From assembly GCA_025362315.1 (NCBI GenBank), contig JANYGP010000059.1:1-64000 (forward strand): DNA of 64,000 bases, in the 5' to 3' direction. The notes under the pieces are model-generated. The model saw nothing but the letters and a program-made list of their open reading frames with translations, was not told the origin of the DNA and ran no database searches. Shown piece by piece: positions 1 through 8,780 of the stretch (the stretch's first letter is position 1; each line of letters opens with the position of its first letter). The stretch is from Polaromonas sp. GTDB lineage: Bacteria; Pseudomonadota; Gammaproteobacteria; Burkholderiales; Burkholderiaceae_C. The position numbers and the translations under genes were made by a program.

Positions 1-200
1 AGCACGATGTAATTGATGGTTTGCCCGCCAATGCTTTTAGGCATCATGGCGATGGTGTTTTTTTCAGGAATGCCCAGCGAAGCAGCCGGCCCGGTGGCCG
101 ATACCGTTACTCCCACATTGATGTCGGCATATGCCGTCAGCATGGTAGCTAGTGTGGAGGCCAAAGTGGCAGCAAGCAACAGTGATTTGCGAAAGGTCAT
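1..200 (-). CDS. Branched-chain amino-acid ABC transporter substrate-binding protein, N-terminal part (runs off the left edge)
   Basis: About 66 codons of a minus-strand gene whose 3' part lies outside the window. The product opens with a Sec signal peptide (MTFRKSLLLAATLAST...YA) followed by INVGVTVSATGPAASLGIPE, the hallmark N-terminus of periplasmic type I binding proteins of the LivK/HAAT class, which bind amino acids, amides or aromatic acids for an ABC importer. The ATG at 198-200 is preceded by AGGA about 11 bases upstream. Transporter partners are not in view, so the ligand cannot be stated. Confidence 0.82.
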   Translation of the reverse strand, partial: MTFRKSLLLAATLASTLATMLTAYADINVGVTVSATGPAASLGIPEKNTIAMMPKSIGGQTINYIV

Positions 201-311
201 GGTGGCTGTGTCCTGAGTTGAAAAAAATTGGGTTTGCCAGTTGGATAAAACGCGCAGCCTCGTCGGTTGCTGTATTTCGCGACAAGATCAACCGCAAATC
301 CCCCTTCACAA

Positions 312-339
312 AGTATAAGACCGCCTGTAACAAAGACAA
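312..339 (-). promoter_or_regulatory. Putative sigma-70 promoter for the binding-protein gene
   Basis: On the minus strand TTGTCT (334-339) and TATACT (312-317) are separated by 16 bases, a 4/6 and 5/6 match to the -35 and -10 consensus. Transcription would begin near 305, giving a leader of about 105 bases before the ATG at 200. Prediction only. Confidence 0.35.
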
Positions 340-531
340 CATAAATTTGCCATGCCGGTCTTCACCTGACCGGTTTCGACTGGGTGCATCTTGCGCTGTC
401 AACCATTGGTGCGGACATGAAAAGCACCTGACTACCGCACATCCGACATTGATTTGAAGCAACGATTTTGTAATTTAAAAGTCGGCTGCCAGCTGCAGGC
501 TGTTGAATCCACGGGCCGAATTTATACGTAA

Positions 532-590
532 TATACGGCTACAGCGCAATAAATACGGGCGTAAAAAGCTATAGATAAAATAGCATAACG
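532..590 (-). repeat. Dispersed palindromic repeat, copy 1
   Basis: Read on the minus strand it contains TATAGCTTTTTACGCCCG, then TATTTAT and GCTGTAGCC, matching the core shared by the other copies in this window (AGCTGC-N2-GCGCCC, AT-rich spacer, GGGCTACAGGCC). It lies downstream of the minus-strand MFS gene. More diverged than the copies at 21841 or 46050. Confidence 0.6.
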
Positions 591-732
591 GTTAGCGCAG
601 CGTATTGTCAGTCTCGCTGCATGTCTGGCAATGCGTTCACGCGGAGGCACGATTTGAGCAACGTTACCCACTTCAACTGGCAGCACCTGCACCGGCGATC
701 CGGGCCTGTCGATACAGCTGAGCAAAGCTGCT

Positions 733-2283
733 TCAATGGCCCAATTTGATGCTACTTGGTTTAGCAAACGGCAAACAAGCCAAAGCCATCACTGTCAAAA
801 TGGCAAGCACACCCCAGGCATCGTTGATCGACTGTGTCAACGCTGCTTTTTCAATCAGCGGCTGCAGCAGCATTTGACTTGTAGCGTCAAGCGGGCTGCT
901 TCGTTGTGCCGTAAACATATCAAGCGGAATCCCCACGAATGAGGCTGTTGCGACATCGCCAGCCATCAGCTTTTGCCTGATGTCGGCACCGTGCATGGGT
1001 GCACGGCTGTAGATCACCGTGTCAATCAGGGCCAGGCCAATGGCACCGCCCAGATTTCGCATCAGGTTAAAAAGACCACTGGCATCAGGCACCTGACTGG
1101 CCTGTAATGCGCCAAGAGCCAGCCGCGTGGGCGGCAGCAAGCACAGCATGATGGCCGCACCCCGCACCACCTGCGGCCAGAACATGCCGTCATGGTCGGT
1201 TTGAGGTGTCTGGAATGCACTCATCCCCAAGCCCAGCGCAAACAGGGCAAAGCCAGCCGCTGTCAGCAGCCGAACATCAATGCGCCGCTCCAGTGTGACG
1301 GCAACCGGGGCAATGGCGAGCTGGGCAACGCCTGTTACCAGCATGATCATGCCGATCTCCAGCGCATTGTGCCCACGCACAAATGCCAAAAAAACCGGCA
1401 TCAGGTAGACCGATCCAAAAAGTCCCAAGCCGAGTACAAAACTCAAAATACAGCCCACCGTGAAGTTGCGGTCTGCAAAAGTTTTAAGCTCGACAAGCGG
1501 GCGCGATGACTGCAGGCAGCGCTGTACAAAGGACAACATGCTTGACGCACTGATCAACAACAAGCCCAATACCAGAGGCGATGCCCAACCTCTGCCAGGA
1601 GCTTCTTTAAGTGCAATTTCAAGCGTGGAAAGCGACAGCGCCACCAAAGCCAGCGACCAACCGTCAAGCGTTATCGCCTCCTGCCACTGCACATGGGATC
1701 TGGGCAGCAAGATACCCGCAACGCTTGCTGCAACAATGCCCGGCACGATGTTGATCAGAAAAAGCCAGTGCCATGAATAAGTCTGGGTGATCCAGCCGCC
1801 CACCACGGGGCCAACAGTTGGCGCAAGCACCGCCAGCACGCCCGCCAGCATGGTCGCAAGTGCCTGGCGCGGCACTGGAAACAACAAAAACACGGCAGAA
1901 AAAACAGCGGGTATCAATGTGCCGCCGGCAAAACCCTGAAACACCCGCCACGAAACCAGCGCAGCAAAACTGTTGCTTGCCGCACAACCCAGCGAGGCTA
2001 GCGTAAATACCGTTATTGCCAGCACAAACAGGCGGCGCATGCCCAGCAGTCGCGTTAAAAAACCAGTCAGGGCAATGGCGATCACTTCTGCAATCAGGTA
2101 TGCCGTTTGAATCCAGCTCATCTTGTCTGGTGCAATCCCCAAGGCGTCCTGCATGGTGGGCAGCGAGGTGGCAACAATCTGGATGTCCAGAATCGCCATG
2201 AACATGCCCACGCACATCATGGCAAAACCAATCCATGTGCGGTCTGTAGATTGCGGAGTGAAGGTCAAATCAGCTTGGCTCAA
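733..2283 (-). CDS. DHA2-family (EmrB/QacA-type) MFS drug/metabolite exporter
   Basis: About 516 residues with the 14-helix layout of DHA2 proton antiporters. The first helix holds the family signature MFMAILDIQIVATSLPTMQ, and motif C-like residues follow (LAPTVGPVVGGWI). The reading frame is open further upstream, but that part overlaps the methyltransferase gene antiparallel to nothing useful and looks non-coding, so I place the start at the TTG at 2281-2283, just after the upstream stop; a second TTG at 2268 is possible. Last gene of a three-gene minus-strand unit (type III PKS, methyltransferase, MFS); an export role for the polyketide product is inferred from this order. Confidence 0.85.
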   Translation of the reverse strand: MSQADLTFTPQSTDRTWIGFAMMCVGMFMAILDIQIVATSLPTMQDALGIAPDKMSWIQTAYLIAEVIAIALTGFLTRLLGMRRLFVLAITVFTLASLGCAASNSFAALVSWRVFQGFAGGTLIPAVFSAVFLLFPVPRQALATMLAGVLAVLAPTVGPVVGGWITQTYSWHWLFLINIVPGIVAASVAGILLPRSHVQWQEAITLDGWSLALVALSLSTLEIALKEAPGRGWASPLVLGLLLISASSMLSFVQRCLQSSRPLVELKTFADRNFTVGCILSFVLGLGLFGSVYLMPVFLAFVRGHNALEIGMIMLVTGVAQLAIAPVAVTLERRIDVRLLTAAGFALFALGLGMSAFQTPQTDHDGMFWPQVVRGAAIMLCLLPPTRLALGALQASQVPDASGLFNLMRNLGGAIGLALIDTVIYSRAPMHGADIRQKLMAGDVATASFVGIPLDMFTAQRSSPLDATSQMLLQPLIEKAALTQSINDAWGVLAILTVMALACLPFAKPSSIKLGH

Positions 2284-2294
2284 AGTCTTGCAAA

Positions 2295-2792
2295 TTATAA
2301 GTTCCGCAAATTTGCCAGGGCCGCATTTTCTGCCTTGATTCGAATTGCAAGAATTGCGGCATTGGCCAGTGAAAAAACCAGCGCAAACCAGGGCAAGCCC
2401 AGGCACAGGGGCAACACGGCAATCTCGCCTACTACCACCACATAGTTGGGGTGAGTCAACCAGCGGTAAGGCCCACTGGTCACCAGCGGCTGGCCGCTCA
2501 GCACAATGATGCGCGTGGTCCAGCGCGGGCCAAGCGTTGCCAGCACCCACAACCGCAACACCTGCAGCAGCAAAAACATCGCCAGCCATCCGGTATGGAC
2601 TGGCTGGTCCCAGCCCAGCACCCACAGCCCCACCAGCCACAGCGCATGCAGGATGACGATCAATGTGTAATGTTGCGGCGCCATTTCAATAGCGCCCTGC
2701 TTCATCAGCGCTGCGGTATTGCGACGCGCCAGCCACAACTCGCCCAGTCGTTCAGCCGTAACAAGCGCCAGCAAAATCATGGCAGCTGTCAT
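2295..2792 (-). CDS. Isoprenylcysteine carboxyl methyltransferase (ICMT)-family membrane methyltransferase
   Basis: 165-residue multi-spanning protein with the ICMT/phospholipid methyltransferase signature GPYRWLTHPNYVVVVGE, which contributes the S-adenosylmethionine site. The family is regularly paired with bacterial type III PKS genes (SrsB with SrsA in Streptomyces, BpsB with BpsA in Bacillus), where it O-methylates alkylresorcinols or alkylpyrones. Here its ATG overlaps the PKS stop by four bases (ATGA), indicating coupled translation, so the same role is a good inference. Bacterial members lack a prenylcysteine substrate despite the family name. Confidence 0.85.
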   Translation of the reverse strand: MTAAMILLALVTAERLGELWLARRNTAALMKQGAIEMAPQHYTLIVILHALWLVGLWVLGWDQPVHTGWLAMFLLLQVLRLWVLATLGPRWTTRIIVLSGQPLVTSGPYRWLTHPNYVVVVGEIAVLPLCLGLPWFALVFSLANAAILAIRIKAENAALANLRNL

Positions 2793-3841
2793 TGAGCAGC
2801 TTTCAAAGACACGCAGCTGGTGGTAAAGCCCGGGCCCATGGCTGTGAGCAGCGTGCGCTCAGGCAGGCCGGCTTTGATCACCCGGTCAAGCACAAACAGT
2901 GCAGTAGGTGCAGACATGTTGCTGTGCCCGGCAAGAACATCGCGTTCATGGTCCAGACTGCCAGATGCCAGGGAAAACGCACGCTCCAGCGCGGTGATGA
3001 CTTTCTGGCCGCCCGGGTGAAACGCAAAGCGGTCTATGTCAGTCAGCGCAAGCCTGGAGCGCGCCAGAATGCCGCCGATCGCATCTGCCATGTGCGCCTC
3101 GGCAAACGGCGCAATAGCCCGGTCAAAAATAACGCCCAGACCTTGCGCATCCACCGACCAGCCCATGATGTCCAGCGTGCCTGGCCAGGTGTGCTGGCCG
3201 CTCAGCTCCACCTCGGCGATGCCAGCATCTCCCGTCTGCAACACACAAGCCGCTGCCCCATCACCAAACAGGGCCGTGGCCACAATGTTGGCCTTGGTCA
3301 GCTCATCAAGCCGAAATGAAAGTGTGCACAGCTCAACAGCCACCATCAACACCACACTGCCAGGACGGGACTGGGCCAAGCGGGAGGCAACGCCCAAACC
3401 CGTCACACCACCCGCACAGCCCAGGCCAAACACAGGCACACGCTCGACGTCGTCCCGAAAGCCCATCGCCTGAGCAGCCCGGGCCTCCAGACTGGGCGTG
3501 GCGATGCCGGTGGATGACACAGTGACGATCGTGTCCACATCAGCAGCACGCAGCCCCGCAGCATCCAGCGCCGCAGTGGCAGCATCAACAAACAGGTTCA
3601 CAGCGCCTTCCAGATAAGCCGCATTGCGCTCAGGCCAGCCCAGTGGCTGAAAATACCATTCCAGCGGCTTGACGGCATACCGCTGGTGGATGCCCGATGT
3701 TTCAAAAACACGGGAAAGACGTTTAAAAGCGCCAAAGCGAGACTCAAACCCTTTGTGAGCAGCATCGGCCACGTCAGTTTGCTTCAGGCAATAAGGCGGC
3801 ACCGCGGTGGCAACAGACAACAGCTTGGCATTAGGAGACAT
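2789..3841 (-). CDS. Type III polyketide synthase (chalcone/stilbene synthase family, BpsA/SrsA-like)
   Basis: 350 residues, a usual length for the family. The catalytic triad is visible: Cys142 in GLGCAGG, His275 in FAFHPGG and Asn308 in GHSNMS. The N-terminus (LLSVATAVPPYCLKQTDV) is that of bacterial enzymes that extend long-chain acyl starters with malonyl-CoA to alkylpyrones or alkylresorcinols. First gene of the operon with an ICMT-family methyltransferase and an MFS exporter. Product chemistry cannot be read from sequence. The upstream region 3842-4180 is AT-rich and probably carries the promoter. Confidence 0.92.
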   Translation of the reverse strand: MSPNAKLLSVATAVPPYCLKQTDVADAAHKGFESRFGAFKRLSRVFETSGIHQRYAVKPLEWYFQPLGWPERNAAYLEGAVNLFVDAATAALDAAGLRAADVDTIVTVSSTGIATPSLEARAAQAMGFRDDVERVPVFGLGCAGGVTGLGVASRLAQSRPGSVVLMVAVELCTLSFRLDELTKANIVATALFGDGAAACVLQTGDAGIAEVELSGQHTWPGTLDIMGWSVDAQGLGVIFDRAIAPFAEAHMADAIGGILARSRLALTDIDRFAFHPGGQKVITALERAFSLASGSLDHERDVLAGHSNMSAPTALFVLDRVIKAGLPERTLLTAMGPGFTTSCVSLKAAQ

Positions 3842-4180
3842 GTCACCTTTGGTTGGATATTTGGATGTCAGGATGAGGCGCGGCTTTGGGCTCCCGTATT
3901 TGAGTCAACTGCCAGCCTGTTCCCACTGACAAAACTGATGCAAATCAGATTGAAGCTACATAGAGCGTTCACATATTTAAAACTGTTGGATATTTTAAAT
4001 AGCTCCTGCAAGACTTTTTGTAGGCAATCAGCGAATTATTTACGCCTCAAACACGGGGTTGTTTGCAGAGCAAAAGTCAGTGTCTTGCATGGATGACCCC
4101 AAACACTCAGCGGGCGGCTGCTGACAATGTGGTATGGATCGCCGGAGGGCATGATTTGGCGCTTTCACGTATGTTTTCGA

Positions 4181-4230
4181 CCTATAGCCTAACTAATACG
4201 GGCGCAAGCAGCTATTTAATTTATAGCATC
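4181..4230 (-). repeat. Dispersed palindromic repeat, copy 2
   Basis: On the minus strand: TAGCTGCTTGCGCCCGTATT followed by AGTTAGGCTATAGG. Near-consensus left half. Confidence 0.75.
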
Positions 4231-4235
4231 TAAAT

Positions 4236-4382
4236 TCAATTTTTGAGTACCAACACCATGCCAGGCAATATGATTCGGATCAACAATCCAGTGCTGTTTG
4301 CTTTAAGTTTTCCATGCTGGAACCACTCACGGGCTGTATACGGCGTCACACCCACTGAAAAAATCACGAGCTGGTTGCCCAT
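4236..4382 (-). pseudogene. Possible fragment of an excisionase-like helix-turn-helix protein
   Basis: A 48-codon frame containing VGVTPYTAREWFQHGKLKA, which resembles the winged-helix recognition segment of MerR/excisionase-type DNA-binding proteins (x-P-x-T-x-R-x-W-x-x-x-G-x-L). No ribosome-binding site is obvious, and the C-terminus runs into the neighbouring repeat. It lies in otherwise decayed DNA, so I treat it as a remnant; it may be chance. Confidence 0.2.
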
Positions 4383-4501
4383 AAATTAAATGCCTGACCG
4401 TCAGTAATCAACGCCGATAAATGGGTAAACGCATATGCATAGTTTCTTTACAGGCGGTGTTTTCATTTAAAGAACGATTTAACGGCAGGCTCTTTAATTA
4501 A

Positions 4502-4624
4502 AGAATTCTTTATCCGGATGGCAATGGCCATATTGGCGATTTATTTATCTCTGCCATGATTGAGCACTTTGGCTTGTTGCCCGAGCCGCTGATGTGCTCG
4601 AGCAGCTATTCACATTGCAGTTGA
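4502..4624 (+). pseudogene. Remnant of a Fic-family protein (AMPylase-type) gene
   Basis: The open stretch translates with YPDGNGHIGDLF then HFGLLPEPL. Fic enzymes carry the catalytic loop HPFxDGNGRxGR followed by a helix and a GLLPEPLL-type segment, so both parts and their spacing match. The catalytic His and the final Arg of the motif are lost, stop codons bound the stretch on both sides (TAA at 4499, TGA at 4622), and the rest of the gene is gone or unrecognisable. Non-functional. Confidence 0.55.
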
Positions 4625-4840
4625 AGTGACAAGGCAAAAGCAAAACGACAGTAACAGCTGTCGGTCATATATCGACCTGATGACAAACTGACAAAACAGA
4701 TCCTGCGCAGGCATACCTGATCGGTAAAGCTGCCAGACCACCAGGACGCAGCCGTTGAGCTGGTGCTGGAGCAGGTGCAGTCCTTTGGGGATGGCTGGGG
4801 AGGCTGATTTTAAGGTTTCAGGATCAAATTTGAAAGTATT

Positions 4841-4900
4841 TAAGGCCTCTAGCCCACATAAATCCAGCGCTTGCAGCTATTAAATGAGTAGCAAATAGCA
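4841..4900 (-). repeat. Dispersed palindromic repeat, copy 3
   Basis: On the minus strand: TTTGCTACTCATTTAATAGC, then TGCAAGCGCTGGATTTATGT and GGGCTAGAGGCC. Lies 11 bases 3' of the tRNA-Arg gene in the direction of tRNA transcription. Confidence 0.75.
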
Positions 4901-4910
4901 AGCTTGCCGC

Positions 4911-4985
4911 TGGTACCACCAACAGGAATCGAACCTGTATCTAGCGCTTAGGAGGCACTCGTTCTATCCGTTGAACTATGGCGGC
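4911..4985 (-). tRNA. tRNA-Arg (anticodon CCU)
   Basis: 75 bases including an encoded CCA end. Acceptor stem GCCGCCA/TGGTGGT, D-arm GTTC/GAAC, anticodon stem AGTGC/GCGCT around loop CTCCTAA (anticodon CCT), T-arm ACAGG/CCTGT with loop TTCGATT. A -10-like TACAAT lies at 4995-5000, a proper distance upstream on the minus strand. It decodes the rare AGG codon. The decayed region immediately 3' of it fits the habit of mobile elements to use tRNA 3' ends, but no att duplication was found. Confidence 0.95.
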
Positions 4986-5012
4986 GGCTCTCAAATTGTA
5001 TGCGCTGCCTGT

Positions 5013-8000
5013 TCAGTCGTACGGGATGGTGAATATCAAATCCACAGCGCTTTGCTGGCCGGCTTGGGCGCGAATGGTAAAGCGTTGGGACAGGTCGTAA
5101 AACACCAGCAGCGTGCCCAACGCGCCCGATATGCTGCGTTCATAGGCTACGTAAAAATTGCTGGAAAAGCGCTTGCCCAGTGTGACTGCGCCGCTGCTGG
5201 TGGTGCCGTCTGCGTTGCTGGATGCAGAACGATAAGACAGCTCGTCCAGCCCCAGGCTGGAGGCCAGGCCGCCGGACATGCCGCCGTCCTTGCCGCCCAA
5301 CAGGGCAAGCGCTGCCTGCTGAAGCAGCGCGGCCTCACCCCCGCCACTGGCTGACGCTCGGCCCAGAACCAGCCACGAAAGCTTTTCAGCTTCTGGCAAT
5401 TCGGGCTGGGCATACAGGCTGACCCGCGGCAGCAGTGCAGTGCCCAAAATTTGCACACCCACGCGTTGGTCAACCCGACTCAGGGTGGGGCGTATGGCCA
5501 GAATGTCGAGCGTGGGGTTGTCCAGCGGGCCATTGAACCGGATCACACCGCGCTCGACATTGAGTTGCTGGCCGTAGGCGCGATAGCTGCCCTCAAAGGT
5601 ATTGACAATGCCGACCAGACGCGGCTGCGCAAGCGACTGGCCCGTCAAAGCCAGTGTGCCACGCAGCTGGGTGCTCAGGCCCTTGCCTTCCACACGCAAG
5701 TCCTCACCCAGATCAAGCTGAACGTTCAGCTTAAAGCTGCGCTCATTGTTTGGCGGCGTGGCTGCAGCTTCCTGCGGTGGTTTCGCGCCGCCTTGCTTTG
5801 TGGCCCCTGCCCTGCCCCGCACCACCACATCGTTGCCCAGCTGCGGCACACCTTCGTCAGGCAAGGCAAAGCGCGCCTGGTCGACTTTCAGGACGCCCGT
5901 TAACTGCGTTTGCTTGCCCGTCAATGCAGCCTGCAAACTGCCCGACAGCATGACCTGCCTGTCGCTGCGCGAGCTGGCGCGCAGGCGGTTGATCCGGGCG
6001 TCAAGCGTGACCGATGGCTGGCCGTTGATCCATGCGGCTTCGCCGGATGCTGTCAAGTTGCCCCCACTTTGGCCACCCTCGCCACCTGCACCCTGCAGCG
6101 TCAACTGCGTGATACGCATGCGGCTGCCATCAAGCGTGGCGCGCAGTTTGCCATTGCCGAACTCGATGCCGTCCACCACCGAACGCAGTGCGAGGTCGTC
6201 TGCCTGTAAATTTCCGCTCAGTTGAGGCGCAGCGCGCGTGCCGGCAATGCTGATGTCTGCAGCAAACGCCCCCCGCAAGCGCCAGCCGGGCGGTGCCAAT
6301 GCAGACCACACACCAATGCGCGGCAGTTGTGCCTTGATCTGCCCGGCAAGGGGTGCATCTTGCGGCCACTGCCAGCCTTCAGTGGGTGATTTCGCCAGCC
6401 GCGTTTTGAGTTGCCCATCTACTGTGCCTGCGCGTTCGCTGTCCCACTTCAAGGCCACGGTCACGTCATTGCCCAGGCTGTCAAGCGTGATGCGTGCCTG
6501 GCGCACACCAGCTGAAATGCGCGTGCCTGCAGTCAGTGCACCAGCAGATTGGCCACTGGCAAGTTGCGCGGACGCAAGCTGGCCACCTTCTGGCTGCATG
6601 CTGATGTCACCACTGGTGCGCGAAAGTGAGGCTTTGAGTGCCAGCGAGTCCCCCAGTTTTGCGTCCCATGCACCGTCAAACATCAGGTTACCTTTCAAGC
6701 CAATGCCTGCTGTTTGAGGACCGGCGATCAACTCTACCCAAGCCATCGGCAAGTTGCTGATGTTGCCTGAAGAAGTAGCAAAGCCGGCTTGCCATTTGAC
6801 AGGTTGCCAGGCAATCAGCGCGGGCGTGCCCTGCGTGGGTGCGGTCAGCAATGCCTGCCCAGCGCTGCTTTCAAACGCTCCTGGCATCCACTTGACAGCC
6901 ACCGAGCTGCGCGTGGCCAGCTGCCATGTGCCGGCACCGAGTGCCGGGTCATCGACCCGCAAGGCAAGCTGTTTGACCACTGCTTGCCAGGCATCGCCTT
7001 TTGGCCCTTGTGATTTGCCGCCATCTGCTGCGGCTTGCAGGGCGTAGCGGCGCTGTCCGGATTCAAGCCGACCTTGCGCGGTCAAGCTGGCCTGACTGAG
7101 CTTGCCATTCAGGTTGACCTCAACGGCGCGAAACTTGAGCAGCGTAGGCGTTGCAACCACAGCGGTCGCCTCAGGCGTGATGTCCAGCAATGGAAGGCTC
7201 AATCGTGCCTGGACCCGCGGCGTATTGGGGGTGACTTGCCAGCCGCCTTGCCACGATGCCGTCACCTCACCGTTGCCCGCAGCTGTTGCCTTTGTCAAAG
7301 CTGCAGGCATGCCAGGCAGCTGCCGAAGCCAGCGCAGTGCCAGCACTGCATCGGGGATGCGCAGGGCCAACTCGCCCTTGCCGGTGGCTTTGCGCAGCTC
7401 ACCATTGACTTTGACTGCCAGGCCGGGCGCTGTCAGCGTGACGTTTGCCTTGCCGCCTTGCGCTGCTGGCTCGGCGAGCAGTGTGCCAAGCAACTGCGCT
7501 TCGCGCGTTTTTAAATTCAGCGTTGTGAGAGCCAGCGTACCGCCTGCCCGCACAGCGTCCCAGGAGCCCTCTACTCGCCCATTCAGCGGCAGTGCGGCCA
7601 TCTGGGTGTGAAGCGCTCCCAGCTTGATGTTTTTAAGTGCAGCCTTGAACGCCCAGGTCTGCGTGCCTGCCGTTTGCCCACTGGCCTGCAAGGTCCCGCC
7701 GCCCAACTGGGCTTCGAGCGACTTGACCAGAACCATGCCGTCCCGCCACTGCCCTTCAGTGACCAGTTTGTCGAGGGGCAAAAGATTTTTATCCCACGGC
7801 CCGGGCAGGCGGTTGACAGCTTGCAGTTGAAGCGCCCAGGCCGCTGTGCTGATGGCGGTGATCGGCGCAACACTGGCACTGCCTGTCAGCAAGGTCTGCG
7901 GCGCTCCAGGCCACAGTGCACCCACATCGAGATGTTGAAAAACAGCATCCGCCTGCGGCACAGGCTGGTCTGCCCAGGGCGTGATGCGCGCCGTCAGGCT

Positions 8001-8780
8001 GGCCATGGGCTGCGCTGCTACCGCCGGGATAGCAACAGAGTTGATTTTTAAAAATGCCCGTGCCTGCATATCCCGCAGCGTGCCTGTTGCTGCGGCATCA
8101 AAGCTGAGCGGTATGGTTTGACTGGCGCCCGGCACAGCTGTTGTCACTGCGCCTGCGATTGCTGCATTCAATGCAAAAGGTTTGTCAGCACCCACGCTGG
8201 CCCGGCCCCGGTACAGACCACTGGCAACCGTGGCACGGCTCAAGCCCAACGCGTGCTGCTGTCCGTCAAAGCTGTAGCTGCCCGCAATGTTCGCTGCACT
8301 GAAGGCAGTCTTGCCGGTCACACCGAGTTGCGCAACCGCAAAATCGTTCAACACGACACTTAAAGGCAGGCTTAAAGATTCAGGCGGTTTGGCTGGGCCT
8401 TTTGCGGGTTGCTGATCATCCACCGTGACGCTGGCCGCTGCCAGGCGGTCCAGCTGAAGCGTGTTGCTGACCAGAGCCAACGGCTGCCACGCCAGCGTCA
8501 CGTCGGCTGCATCCACCTTTAAGCCGTCACGTTGCCACGTGATGCGGTCAACATGGCCACCCGCACGCAAGGAGCCGCTGGCGTTTTGCACACGGATGTT
8601 GCTGGTCAACTGCGGCGCATAGCTGTCGGCCCAGCGCAAAGCTGTGGCCAGCGAGCCATCGGTGCCTGTCCACCACCACAGGCCAGCTGCCAACAATGCA
8701 AGCATTCCCAGCAAGCCAAAGAGGCTCAGCAGTAAATTTCTCAGACCACGGGCCAGCTTTTGCCCTCTGGTGGCAGCCAT
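5013..8780 (-). CDS. tamB: Translocation and assembly module inner-membrane subunit TamB (DUF490)
   Basis: 1255 residues: one N-terminal membrane anchor (about residues 14-36, LLLSLFGLLGMLALLAAGLWWW), a very long repetitive beta-rich periplasmic region (AsmA/TamB-like groove), and the conserved C-terminal TamB domain ending FDLSQRFTIRAQAGQQSAV...FTIPYD. TamB spans the periplasm and works with TamA in outer-membrane protein insertion and phospholipid transport. Its ATG follows the tamA TAA with no gap, so the two are translationally coupled. Minor codon shadowing in other frames is ignored. Confidence 0.94.
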   Translation of the reverse strand: MAATRGQKLARGLRNLLLSLFGLLGMLALLAAGLWWWTGTDGSLATALRWADSYAPQLTSNIRVQNASGSLRAGGHVDRITWQRDGLKVDAADVTLAWQPLALVSNTLQLDRLAAASVTVDDQQPAKGPAKPPESLSLPLSVVLNDFAVAQLGVTGKTAFSAANIAGSYSFDGQQHALGLSRATVASGLYRGRASVGADKPFALNAAIAGAVTTAVPGASQTIPLSFDAAATGTLRDMQARAFLKINSVAIPAVAAQPMASLTARITPWADQPVPQADAVFQHLDVGALWPGAPQTLLTGSASVAPITAISTAAWALQLQAVNRLPGPWDKNLLPLDKLVTEGQWRDGMVLVKSLEAQLGGGTLQASGQTAGTQTWAFKAALKNIKLGALHTQMAALPLNGRVEGSWDAVRAGGTLALTTLNLKTREAQLLGTLLAEPAAQGGKANVTLTAPGLAVKVNGELRKATGKGELALRIPDAVLALRWLRQLPGMPAALTKATAAGNGEVTASWQGGWQVTPNTPRVQARLSLPLLDITPEATAVVATPTLLKFRAVEVNLNGKLSQASLTAQGRLESGQRRYALQAAADGGKSQGPKGDAWQAVVKQLALRVDDPALGAGTWQLATRSSVAVKWMPGAFESSAGQALLTAPTQGTPALIAWQPVKWQAGFATSSGNISNLPMAWVELIAGPQTAGIGLKGNLMFDGAWDAKLGDSLALKASLSRTSGDISMQPEGGQLASAQLASGQSAGALTAGTRISAGVRQARITLDSLGNDVTVALKWDSERAGTVDGQLKTRLAKSPTEGWQWPQDAPLAGQIKAQLPRIGVWSALAPPGWRLRGAFAADISIAGTRAAPQLSGNLQADDLALRSVVDGIEFGNGKLRATLDGSRMRITQLTLQGAGGEGGQSGGNLTASGEAAWINGQPSVTLDARINRLRASSRSDRQVMLSGSLQAALTGKQTQLTGVLKVDQARFALPDEGVPQLGNDVVVRGRAGATKQGGAKPPQEAAATPPNNERSFKLNVQLDLGEDLRVEGKGLSTQLRGTLALTGQSLAQPRLVGIVNTFEGSYRAYGQQLNVERGVIRFNGPLDNPTLDILAIRPTLSRVDQRVGVQILGTALLPRVSLYAQPELPEAEKLSWLVLGRASASGGGEAALLQQAALALLGGKDGGMSGGLASSLGLDELSYRSASSNADGTTSSGAVTLGKRFSSNFYVAYERSISGALGTLLVFYDLSQRFTIRAQAGQQSAVDLIFTIPYD

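Larger units (their letters stand above)
201..732. other. 532-base intergenic region with a promoter candidate and one dispersed repeat
   Basis: No convincing gene on either strand. The right half holds one copy of the dispersed repeat (about 532-590). The left half is the likely 5' region of the substrate-binding protein gene. Bases 600-730 read on the minus strand as a short open stretch (containing VLPVEVGNVAQIVPPRERIA) that I do not recognise; it may be an eroded gene fragment, but I cannot support a call. Confidence 0.5.
3842..4910. other. About 1.07 kb of decayed, gene-poor DNA between the PKS operon and tRNA-Arg
   Basis: Noticeably AT-richer than its flanks and without an intact gene. 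It contains two reverse-oriented copies of the dispersed repeat (4181-4230 and 4841-4900), a Fic-domain remnant on the plus strand (4502-4624) with a possible C-terminal scrap near 4750-4805 (reads AVELVLEQVQSFGDGW), and a 48-codon minus-strand reading frame resembling a helix-turn-helix fragment. The picture is of an old insertion next to a tRNA gene that has eroded. Confidence 0.6.

Noticed and set aside
600-732. Protein-coding fragment on the minus strand (VEVGNVAQIVPPRERIARHA)
   Set aside because: Too short, no start or ribosome-binding site, and no family I can name; mentioned only as part of the intergenic region.
2284-2640. Upstream extension of the MFS exporter frame to give a 635-residue protein
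   Set aside because: The extra residues overlap the methyltransferase gene in another frame of the same strand and have no membrane-protein character; homologues start near LTFTPQSTDRTW.
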